Source: Bacillota bacterium
GTDB lineage: Bacteria > Bacillota > UBA4882 > UBA10575
Assembly: GCA_003511465.1 (NCBI GenBank)
Contig: DOID01000093.1
Coordinates: forward strand, 11,470-22,579
Length of the DNA stretch: 11,110 nucleotides
Reading direction: 5' to 3'
In this document: one piece after another, positions 5,470-11,110 of the stretch
How positions within the stretch are numbered: the stretch's first letter is position 1
How the letters are laid out: the number at the start of each line of letters is the position of its first letter
Translations under genes and position numbers: made by a program
The notes under the pieces: model-generated
Databases searched by the model: none
The model's input: the letters and a program-made list of their open reading frames with translations, nothing else
Told to the model about the DNA's origin: nothing

Positions 5470-7419
5470 ATGTCTGAGGTAAAAAAAGCGCCCAAAACTT
5501 CAATGGGCGAAACAACCCAAATCGATGTCGATGAAATTATGGCTGAATATGATCGTGAATCAAACACCAGGCGTTTTACCGGCGTCCCCCGTGTGGTCGT
5601 CCGTTATATGCTGGCGGCGTTTTCATTATATATATTTTACATGAATCTGATCAGTGTCTGGCCGGAGCAGATCCGGAGAGCGTCCTTTGTGGGGCTGATT
5701 GTTTTTATGGCGTTCACGCTTTACCCGGCCAAAAAGCGATCGGCCAAACGGCAAAACTTCGTGCCTTGGTATGATTTTCTGCTCGGGATCATCGGCGCAG
5801 GCTGCTATTTCTACTATGTGGTAAATTTCGCCGATCTTGCCCAGAAGGCGACGCGGATTACTGATTTGGACATGCTCATCGGTACAGTAGGGGTTCTGCT
5901 CACGGCTGAGGTGTGCCGCAGAGTGGTTGGTATTCCCATCTTGGTCGTGGCTGGCGCTTTTATTAGTTATGCTTTTTATGCCGGATATTCGTTGAAACGA
6001 ATTATCTATACCTTATTCTATACCCTTGATGGGGTTATTGGCACGCCCATTGGTGTGTGCTCAACTTTCATTGTTTTGTTTATTATCTTAGGTTCATTTC
6101 TGGAAAAGACGAATATCGGGACCTTCTTTATTGATATCGCCAATTCCATTGCGGGACGGGCTACGGGTGGGCCGGCCAAAGTTGCTGTTATCTCCAGCGC
6201 CCTAGAAGGGATGTACTCCGGCAGTTCGGTGGCGAATACTGTGGGGTCCGGTAGTGTTACTATTCCGGTCATGAAAAAAACGGGATATGACAAAGACTTT
6301 GCGGCGGCGGTCGAGGCAGCGGCTTCTACCGGGGGACAGATTATGCCGCCAATCATGGGGGCCGCCGCTTTTCTGATGGCGGAGATGACTGGGGTGCCTT
6401 ATTCGATGATTGCCGTTTCGGCTATTTTCCCGGCTTTCCTTTACTTTGCAGGTATCTTCATGATGGTGCATTTTGAGGCAAAGAAAACTGGGCTCCGCGG
6501 GTTACCCAAAGAATCGATTCCGAATTTCTTCAAGCTTTTCCTGACCAAAGGATATCTCTTCTTACCGATCGTGGTGCTAATTATCACGATGTCCATTGGG
6601 TACACCCCTTCACGGGCTGCTTGTCTGGCCATTTTGACGGCGATTATTGTCAGTATGTTCCGTGAGGATACGCGGTTGACCTCGAAGGGCTTTATTCAAT
6701 CCCTCGAGAATGGGGCGAAAAATACCATTTCGGTTGCTGCCGCCTGTTCCATTGCCGGAATTATTGTTGGCGTTGTTTCCCTGACCGGGATCGGACTGAA
6801 GTTGGCCGATGGTTTACTGGTTCTCTCCGGAGGGATTGACATTATTGCTCTTTTCTTGACAATGATCGCATGTTTGATCTTGGGGATGGGCGTACCAACC
6901 ACTGCGAATTATGTAATAATGGCGACCATCACCGCTCCGATCATTTTGAAGTTGATCCCGGAAACTCCGGTGTTGGCAGCCCACTTCTTTGTATTTTATT
7001 TCGGGGTGGTGGCCGATATTACGCCCCCGGTAGCGCTGGCGGCCTACGCCGGGGCGGCAATCTCTGGCGGGAATCCGTTACGGACGGGTGTTATTGCGAC
7101 CAAATTAGCCATTGCGGCCTTTATTATTCCTTACATGTTTGTGTTAAATCCCTCGATGCTACTGGTTAATGCATCCTTTGGGCAAATTATGCAGTTTTCC
7201 ATCACGTCACTGGTAGGGATGTTTGCCATCTCCACCGGTTTAGAAGGCTTTATGCATACAAAGATGCCGTTAGGCCAGCGTATCCTGGCGGTTATTGCCG
7301 GGCTAATGATGATCGACCCTGGGGTAGTATCGGATCTGATCGGGATGGTCATTATCGGCGTCATCGTTTTTCTGCAATATGTGGTGAAAGCAAAAGAATT
7401 TAAGCCGGTTGAGGCTTAA
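5470..7419 (+). CDS. TRAP transporter fused 4TM/12TM permease (TAXI-associated)
   Basis: This is the membrane part of the TRAP transporter, with the small (DctQ-like) and large (DctM-like) subunits fused, as is usual for TAXI systems. It uses an ion gradient to import the solute delivered by the TAXI protein. A cytoplasmic head (residues 1-45) precedes the first spans. DctM signatures include EGMYSGSSVANTVGSGSVTIP, STGGQIMPPIMGAAAFL (GGQIMPP at 288-294), GMGVPTTANY (472-480) and ITPPVALAAYAGAAISG (TPPVALAAY at 518-526). The length of 649 residues is normal and no damage is visible. The start is fixed by AAGGAGGA seven bases upstream of the ATG. It lies 65 bp after the DUF1850 gene and is the last gene before a strong terminator. 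Confidence 0.95.
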   Translation: MSEVKKAPKTSMGETTQIDVDEIMAEYDRESNTRRFTGVPRVVVRYMLAAFSLYIFYMNLISVWPEQIRRASFVGLIVFMAFTLYPAKKRSAKRQNFVPWYDFLLGIIGAGCYFYYVVNFADLAQKATRITDLDMLIGTVGVLLTAEVCRRVVGIPILVVAGAFISYAFYAGYSLKRIIYTLFYTLDGVIGTPIGVCSTFIVLFIILGSFLEKTNIGTFFIDIANSIAGRATGGPAKVAVISSALEGMYSGSSVANTVGSGSVTIPVMKKTGYDKDFAAAVEAAASTGGQIMPPIMGAAAFLMAEMTGVPYSMIAVSAIFPAFLYFAGIFMMVHFEAKKTGLRGLPKESIPNFFKLFLTKGYLFLPIVVLIITMSIGYTPSRAACLAILTAIIVSMFREDTRLTSKGFIQSLENGAKNTISVAAACSIAGIIVGVVSLTGIGLKLADGLLVLSGGIDIIALFLTMIACLILGMGVPTTANYVIMATITAPIILKLIPETPVLAAHFFVFYFGVVADITPPVALAAYAGAAISGGNPLRTGVIATKLAIAAFIIPYMFVLNPSMLLVNASFGQIMQFSITSLVGMFAISTGLEGFMHTKMPLGQRILAVIAGLMMIDPGVVSDLIGMVIIGVIVFLQYVVKAKEFKPVEA

Positions 7420-7420
7420 T

Positions 7421-7465
7421 ATAAAAAGGCCACCTTCGCATCTCAAGCGAAGGTGGCCTTTTTAT
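7421..7465. terminator. Strong bidirectional intrinsic terminator between TRAP permease and xylanase genes
   Basis: The arms AAAAAGGCCACCTTCGC (7423-7439) and GCGAAGGTGGCCTTTTT (7447-7463) are perfectly complementary around a 7-nt loop, and two more A-T pairs close the base. The T-run on the plus strand ends the TAXI operon. The A-run on the left arm gives U's on the minus strand, so the xylanase transcript can stop here too. Confidence 0.9.
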
Positions 7466-7539
7466 CATCATGAATCTCGACAAACGTTGCTGTCACTTAA
7501 TTCACCACTGGGTAGGTAGTCGCTCACCTGGTGAGTTTT

Positions 7540-8730
7540 TTAGTTTGCCTCCAAAAAGCCTTCGGGATCGATGACCGCATCAAATGCTTGTTTGGCTGCA
7601 AAGGTTCGATCAAAGAGCACCGGGCTACCCTGACCGCGCCAGCTTTGGGAATCGGCTTTGCCCCAGAAGGTGACGCGGTCGATGCTATTTGCGTACTTCT
7701 TATATACCTTAAACAACTGCGCATACAGTCGGGCTTGGAAGCGCTCTTCCTCCTTAGTGAGCGGCGTGGTATGCTGTTTGGAATAGGAGCCGTATGGGAT
7801 GTCAAGCTCGGTAACACCAACCTTAACCCCTGCTTTGATAAAACGGGTAATGGTGGCTTCCACGTCATTCACATTCAAATTCGCGGTCCAGTAATGGGCC
7901 TGCATACCGAGGGCTTCTACCAGTAAACGGTTGGGATCGGCGTTACGCTGGTCTTTTTTCCATTGCGCATTCAGATCCTCGGCCATCAGCGCCATCGCTT
8001 CACGCTTCCAGGCATCGGTTTCGTTATAGTCGTTATAGTATAAGGTAGCACCCGGGTCGGCCAAACGGGCAAAGACAAACGCATCGTAGATATAGTCGGC
8101 ACCACTCTCGCCTTTCTTCTTGTCAGCGCCGTTTTCATAGGCGATATACCAGGGTGAGTTCTTGCGCAATACGGATTTCCAATCAGTGGGAATGCCAGTG
8201 CCGCCATCGAAGGCTTCATTGACCACATCCCATGAGATCACCTTCCCCTTGAAATGTCCGGCTACCTTATGGATGTATTCTTCCATATTTGCCTTTGCGG
8301 CTGTACGGGTGAGCGGCTTGCCGTCCTCGCCTGTGGTTAGCCAGGGTGCCGATTGGGAGTGCCAGACCAGAGTATGGCCGTGAACCTTGATGTTTTTTGC
8401 TTTGGCCCAATTCACCAGGGTATCGGCGTTGGCGAAGTTGTACACACCCTTTGCGGAGCTCAAATACTGTGGCTTCATGTCATTTTCAGCCGTTACCAAG
8501 TTATACTGGTGCTTAAACATGGCGGTAAGCTCGTCGTCGGTTGTCTGGTTGGGATTCATGACATTACCGATCATGAAATCGTCCTTATATGTATTCGCCA
8601 GCGAAGGAAGGGAGAGGTCCCATTTTGCCGCGGTTGCTTGACCAACCGAGACAAGGAAAAGAAGAGCCTGAACCAACAGGAACACCAGGCCTTGGGCTAA
8701 CCTACGCCTCTTTTGCGGAAGAGTTATCAT
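7540..8730 (-). CDS. Secreted endo-1,4-beta-xylanase, GH10
   Basis: GH10 enzymes cleave internal beta-1,4 bonds of xylan with retention of configuration. The 396-residue product starts with a Sec signal peptide: basic RRR at 8-10, a hydrophobic stretch 14-29, and probable cleavage after Ala34 or Ala35. The rest is one catalytic barrel. Visible landmarks are TAENDMKP (residues 80-87), HGHTLVWHSQ (117-126), WDVVNEAF with acid/base Glu172, LYYNDYN (230-236), QAHYW (277-281) and GVTELDI with nucleophile Glu308. No carbohydrate-binding, S-layer or anchoring module is present. The ATG is supported by GGGAGG about nine bases upstream. It has its own promoter and terminator and no xylan-use partners beside it; the GH2 remnant at 1740-2279 is broken and lies beyond the transporter operon. 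Confidence 0.95.
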   Translation of the reverse strand: MITLPQKRRRLAQGLVFLLVQALLFLVSVGQATAAKWDLSLPSLANTYKDDFMIGNVMNPNQTTDDELTAMFKHQYNLVTAENDMKPQYLSSAKGVYNFANADTLVNWAKAKNIKVHGHTLVWHSQSAPWLTTGEDGKPLTRTAAKANMEEYIHKVAGHFKGKVISWDVVNEAFDGGTGIPTDWKSVLRKNSPWYIAYENGADKKKGESGADYIYDAFVFARLADPGATLYYNDYNETDAWKREAMALMAEDLNAQWKKDQRNADPNRLLVEALGMQAHYWTANLNVNDVEATITRFIKAGVKVGVTELDIPYGSYSKQHTTPLTKEEERFQARLYAQLFKVYKKYANSIDRVTFWGKADSQSWRGQGSPVLFDRTFAAKQAFDAVIDPEGFLEAN

Positions 8731-8769
8731 TTGGAAAACCTCCCATTTTGTTAGATTGGGTTTGTGTAA

Positions 8770-8798
8770 ATTATACTATAAAAGGAAATTTTTATCAA
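8770..8798 (-). promoter_or_regulatory. Sigma-A type promoter of the xylanase gene
   Basis: On the minus strand TTGATA (8798-8793) and a perfect TATAAT (8775-8770) are 17 bp apart. Transcription would start near 8763, leaving a leader of about 33 nt with the ribosome binding site GGGAGG. I see no catabolite-repression site or XylR-like operator. Confidence 0.7.
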
Positions 8799-8816
8799 TC
8801 TTTGCGCCTTATCAGG

Positions 8817-8931
8817 GCTTTTTGCGTTGTCCTTTGATTAAACTATTCCGGTACAATATATTGATAGTCTAACTCAAGTCAAACACTATATATTGGCCGG
8901 AGTCTTCTTTAACGGATACAACGCAAAAAGC
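8817..8931. repeat. 115-bp nested inverted-repeat element
   Basis: The outer arms GCTTTTTGCGTTGT (8817-8830) and ACAACGCAAAAAGC (8918-8931) are perfect 14-bp inverted repeats. The inner arms TCCGG-TA-CAATATAT (8847-8861) and ATATATTG-G-CCGGA (8888-8901) pair 13 bases around a small internal loop. The spacers between outer and inner arms are 16 bases on both sides. The element begins 6 bp after the dehydrogenase stop and ends 18 bp before the xylanase -35 box. No T-run follows it on the minus strand. It could be a MITE-like or REP-like element, or a 3'-UTR structure of the dehydrogenase mRNA. Confidence 0.65.
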
Positions 8932-8937
8932 TTACTA

Positions 8938-10278
8938 TCAACGGTTCCAGGCCTGCTTAAGCACTGCTAGAAGTTCATCCTTGGTTGCCTGGCGTTTTGG
9001 GATGCCAAAGGAGGCACCAAGGGCATGTTCTTTGGCGACCAGCCAATCAAGGTTCGCGAAACCAAGTTTAGCCTGACTAAGGGACGTGGGGAGACCAGCC
9101 TGAACGAACACCTTGCGGATGGCTTCTTCCAGCCAGTTGAAGAGCTGGTCGGCCCTAGGGGTTAAAGGATCGGCCCCATTGTCGTCATCTGCTCCATAGT
9201 CTAGTGTCAAGGGATTTTCCTGCTCTACGCTGGCCAAGGCCTGTTCTACTCGAGCCAAGCGGAGGGCGGTGGCCGGATCATGGAGGGCTTGGACCTCAAG
9301 ACCCGGTACCAGCAAGATTCCGACCATCTGACCGTGGGAGAGGTTGAATTTCTGGCAGAAATGGACTAAGGCATGGGGAAGACCCAAGCCCGCATGGGCG
9401 AAAGCAATCCCCATCAAAAGACTACCCCAGCTCAGGAGGTCGCGGATCGGTGTGCTAATTTCGATCCCGGCGGGCGTCGGGGGTTTTTTTGTGTATTCCA
9501 CTAATGCTTGCAGTCCTTGGGCTAGATTGAGAAAAGCAGCGAGCGCTACTGCTTGGATTTCAGGGGTAGCCTTAGCATGGGTTATTACTTCAAGGGATTG
9601 AGCTACCGCATCCACCAGCGAAACTATTGTACTGGCGAGCGGAAGTGAGTCAGTAAAGCCGGGGTCAGCAATGATCAGGGACGGTGGGGGGATGTTTCGA
9701 ATGCTCCGTTTTTCCTCGCCAAACTCGACCACGGCATTGTTCGTGCTTTCCGATCCGGTGCCGGAGGTAGTCGGCACGGCAATCCAGGGTAAAGCCTTAT
9801 CCGGGTCGATTGTTCTTTCTCCGGTTTGGAAAGGGGCAACGGCGGATCCACTTTCTTGCCGGGCTAGGCCGGCTACGGCTTTACCGGCATCGAGGGTAGT
9901 CCCGCCACCGATTACGATGACATGATCGGCTTGAATGTGTTGTAAAGCTTCAATTCCGGCGCGAATCGTCTTGTGGTCGGCGTGGCCTTGCACCGTAAAA
10001 ATGTGTGCTTTGGCGGCGGATTGAAAGATGCTGGCGACCAACCCTTGAATGGATGGGGTTTTAGAACTTGACGCCCCGACCATCACTAGGACGCCGGAAG
10101 GGATTTTACTAATCGCTGCGGACACTTGTTTCTTGCCTAATCCACGGCCAAAAAAGATCTGCTCCGCGGCGGCGGGGAAGTTGCTCCGTTCGAGGCTGAC
10201 TTGGCTGGTAGCGGGGTCCAGTTCAATAAGTCCCGGGACACTCCATCGTCCGAGTTGATCTTGTTTTAGGGTTATCAT
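8938..10278 (-). CDS. Iron-type (group III) alcohol dehydrogenase family protein
   Basis: This is an NAD(P)-dependent oxidoreductase of the iron-containing alcohol dehydrogenase family. Numbered from the ATG at 10278, it has IGGGTTLDAGKAVA (GGGT at 124-127, dinucleotide binding), VPTTSGTGSES (169-177), IADPGFTDSLP and the metal region: Asp223 in VDAVAQSLE, His302 in LPHALVH and His315 in LSHGQ. The usual second ligand (His in DALTHA) is Gln227. At 446 residues it is longer than the usual ~385, from an N-terminal extension of ~35 residues and an acidic insert (LTLDYGADDDNGADPL). AGGTGA five bases upstream favours ATG 10278 over GTG 10287. Substrate is unknown; fermentative aldehyde reduction is plausible. 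It has its own promoter and is separated from trpB2 by a terminator. Confidence 0.9.
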   Translation of the reverse strand: MITLKQDQLGRWSVPGLIELDPATSQVSLERSNFPAAAEQIFFGRGLGKKQVSAAISKIPSGVLVMVGASSSKTPSIQGLVASIFQSAAKAHIFTVQGHADHKTIRAGIEALQHIQADHVIVIGGGTTLDAGKAVAGLARQESGSAVAPFQTGERTIDPDKALPWIAVPTTSGTGSESTNNAVVEFGEEKRSIRNIPPPSLIIADPGFTDSLPLASTIVSLVDAVAQSLEVITHAKATPEIQAVALAAFLNLAQGLQALVEYTKKPPTPAGIEISTPIRDLLSWGSLLMGIAFAHAGLGLPHALVHFCQKFNLSHGQMVGILLVPGLEVQALHDPATALRLARVEQALASVEQENPLTLDYGADDDNGADPLTPRADQLFNWLEEAIRKVFVQAGLPTSLSQAKLGFANLDWLVAKEHALGASFGIPKRQATKDELLAVLKQAWNR

Positions 10279-10295
10279 TTCGTTCACCTACTAAT

Positions 10296-10312
10296 ACCAC
10301 CGTAAGGGTGGT
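10296..10312. promoter_or_regulatory. 6-bp inverted repeat in the dehydrogenase leader
   Basis: ACCACC (10296-10301) and GGTGGT (10307-10312) flank GTAAG, just upstream of the ribosome binding site on the minus strand and downstream of the predicted -10 box. It is a candidate operator or leader hairpin. Confidence 0.35.
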
Positions 10313-10334
10313 TTAAATTTGAGTTCTTAATTCT

Positions 10335-10364
10335 ATCATACTATTGAAGCTGTTTAGAAATCAA
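10335..10364 (-). promoter_or_regulatory. Probable promoter of the alcohol dehydrogenase gene
   Basis: On the minus strand TTGATT (10364-10359) and TATGAT (10340-10335) are separated by 18 bp, in an AT-rich gap between the trpB2 terminator and the dehydrogenase start. Each box matches consensus well, though the spacing is one longer than ideal. Confidence 0.5.
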
Positions 10365-10394
10365 GCAGGATGAAAGTAGTATAGCCGCTGTACT

Positions 10395-10437
10395 AAAAAA
10401 CCCCCTAACTTGGATTCTTTAGTCCAAGTTTAGGGGG
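10395..10437 (-). terminator. Intrinsic terminator of trpB2
   Basis: Read on the minus strand, CCCCCTAAACTTGGA (10437-10423) pairs with TCCAAGTTAGGGGG (10414-10401) with one bulged base and an 8-nt loop, followed by six T's (10400-10395). It lies 19 bp after the trpB2 stop and isolates the dehydrogenase gene from it. Confidence 0.9.
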
Positions 10438-10456
10438 TCAATACAATTGGCCGTTA

Positions 10457-11110
10457 TTATCCTTTAGCCGGTGCAAATTGGGGGAGCTTGGCAAAGGCTT
10501 CCTCCAAATCTTTGTCGGTGGGTACATAATCGGTCATTTTCCCGCTTAAATAAGCATCGTAAGCTGTCATGTCAAAGTAGCCGGTTCCGGTTAGACCAAA
10601 GAGAATCGTTTTCGCTTCCCCTGATTCCTTGCATTTTAAGGCTTCATCGATGGCGCTGCGAATGGCGTGGGCTGATTCGGGCGCCGGAAGAATGGTTTCA
10701 TGTTTAGCAAAGAATACGGCTGCTTCAAATACTTTAGTCTGCTCAACCGCTACTGCTTCCATGTGGCCATCATGATAGAGCTTGGACAGGATCGGCGACA
10801 TCCCGTGATAACGCAAACCGCCGGCATGGTTAGGGGAAGGAATAAACTCACAACCTAAGGTGTACATGCGAGCCAGCGGTGTGATCTTCCCGGTGTCACA
10901 AAAATCATAAGCGTAACGACCCCGGGTTAAAGAGGGACAGGAAGCCGGTTCAACGGCGATGAGACGGGGTGAAGCTTTCCCCAATAATTTATCCTGGATA
11001 AAGGGGGCGATTAAACCGCCCAAATTGGAACCCCCACCGGCGCAGCCGATCACTAAATCGGGATATTCATCCAGCATTTCCATGGCCTGTTTGGCCTCCA
11101 GACCGATAAT
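10457..11110 (-). CDS. trpB2: TrpB2-type tryptophan synthase beta chain (C-terminal half; 5' end outside window)
   Basis: This PLP enzyme family joins indole with serine to make tryptophan. The 217 residues in the window are the C-terminal half of a protein of about 450. The frame stays open from the ATG at 11083 back to the window edge (IIGLEAKQAMEMLDEYPD), so that ATG is internal. TrpB2 signatures are GCAGGGSNLGGL (PLP phosphate loop), EPASCPSLTRGRYAYDFCDT, TPLARMYTLG, HAGGLRYHGMSP, LPAPESAHAI and IDEALKCKESGEAKTILFGLTGTG. The HAGGLRYHG stretch separates TrpB2 from ordinary TrpB. The PLP lysine lies outside the window. A terminator follows at once and no trpA is next to it on this side, so it may act alone or as an indole-salvage enzyme. 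Confidence 0.92.
   Translation of the reverse strand: MIGLEAKQAMEMLDEYPDLVIGCAGGGSNLGGLIAPFIQDKLLGKASPRLIAVEPASCPSLTRGRYAYDFCDTGKITPLARMYTLGCEFIPSPNHAGGLRYHGMSPILSKLYHDGHMEAVAVEQTKVFEAAVFFAKHETILPAPESAHAIRSAIDEALKCKESGEAKTILFGLTGTGYFDMTAYDAYLSGKMTDYVPTDKDLEEAFAKLPQFAPAKG

Noticed and set aside
5961..6632. Long minus-strand open frames opposite the TRAP permease
   Set aside because: They are antisense to strongly conserved permease codons, have no ribosome binding sites and resemble no family; GC-rich third positions explain the open frames.
7523..7541. CTCACC-T-GGTGAG followed by six T's on the plus strand
   Set aside because: The T-run overlaps the xylanase stop codon, the true loop would be only three bases with a 5-bp stem, and a far stronger terminator for the plus-strand operon lies at 7421-7465.
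1740..8730. A xylan-degradation locus formed by the GH2 gene and the GH10 xylanase
   Set aside because: The GH2 gene is a broken remnant, an unrelated transporter operon lies between them, and the xylanase has its own promoter and terminator.
9344..9925. Plus-strand open frames opposite the alcohol dehydrogenase
   Set aside because: Low-complexity, basic and proline-rich translations with no family pattern; they are shadows of the real gene.
10279..10287. GTG at 10287 as the dehydrogenase start
   Set aside because: No ribosome binding site precedes it, whereas AGGTGA sits five bases before the ATG at 10276-10278.
1..11110. CRISPR array, tRNA or rRNA genes, transposase or phage genes
   Set aside because: No regularly spaced repeats, cloverleaf-like segments, transposase signatures or phage proteins were recognised on either strand.

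Overview
The window looks like chromosomal DNA of an anaerobic, probably spore-lineage Bacillota. The signs are strong AAGGAGG-type ribosome binding sites, sigma-A style promoters, a clostridial-type UvsE, a TAXI-type TRAP transporter, TrpB2 and an iron-type alcohol dehydrogenase. No genus can be assigned. A fragment resembling an outer-membrane beta-barrel (1241-1756) would fit one of the diderm Bacillota lineages, but this is only an inference. By eye, bases 1 to about 3900 are more AT-rich than the rest.

Layout. (1) 1-1177: a UV damage endonuclease (uvsE) whose 5' end lies outside the window. It carries a C-terminal DUF1722-like domain. (2) 1178-3732: a gene graveyard with four remnants in two head-to-head pairs. 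The first pair is a beta-barrel fragment (-) and the catalytic half of a glycoside hydrolase family 2 enzyme (+). The second is a YeiH-family transporter lacking its N-terminus (-) and the C-terminal half of a LysR regulator (+). In each pair both genes have lost the 5' end and the shared promoter region. (3) 3733-7465: an intact operon with a good promoter, a cluster of TAYAGTA heptamers, a leader hairpin, a TAXI substrate-binding lipoprotein, a DUF1850 protein and a fused TRAP permease, closed by a strong terminator that probably works in both directions. (4) 7540-8798: a secreted single-domain GH10 xylanase on the minus strand with its own promoter. (5) 8817-8931: a 115-bp nested inverted-repeat element. 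(6) 8938-10278: an iron-type alcohol dehydrogenase (-) with an unusual metal-site residue. (7) 10395-11110: a terminator and the C-terminal half of trpB2 (-), which runs off the window.

The only clear functional unit is the TAXI-DUF1850-TRAP operon. The binding protein captures an organic acid or amino acid outside the membrane, and the fused permease imports it with an ion gradient. DUF1850 is a recurrent partner of unknown role. The xylanase, dehydrogenase and TrpB2 genes follow one another on the minus strand but are separated by terminators and promoters, so they look independently expressed. I see no new defence, mobile or biosynthetic system. The points most worth checking are the two matching truncation junctions, the UvsE-DUF1722 fusion, the heptamer array at the transporter promoter and the 115-bp inverted repeat.
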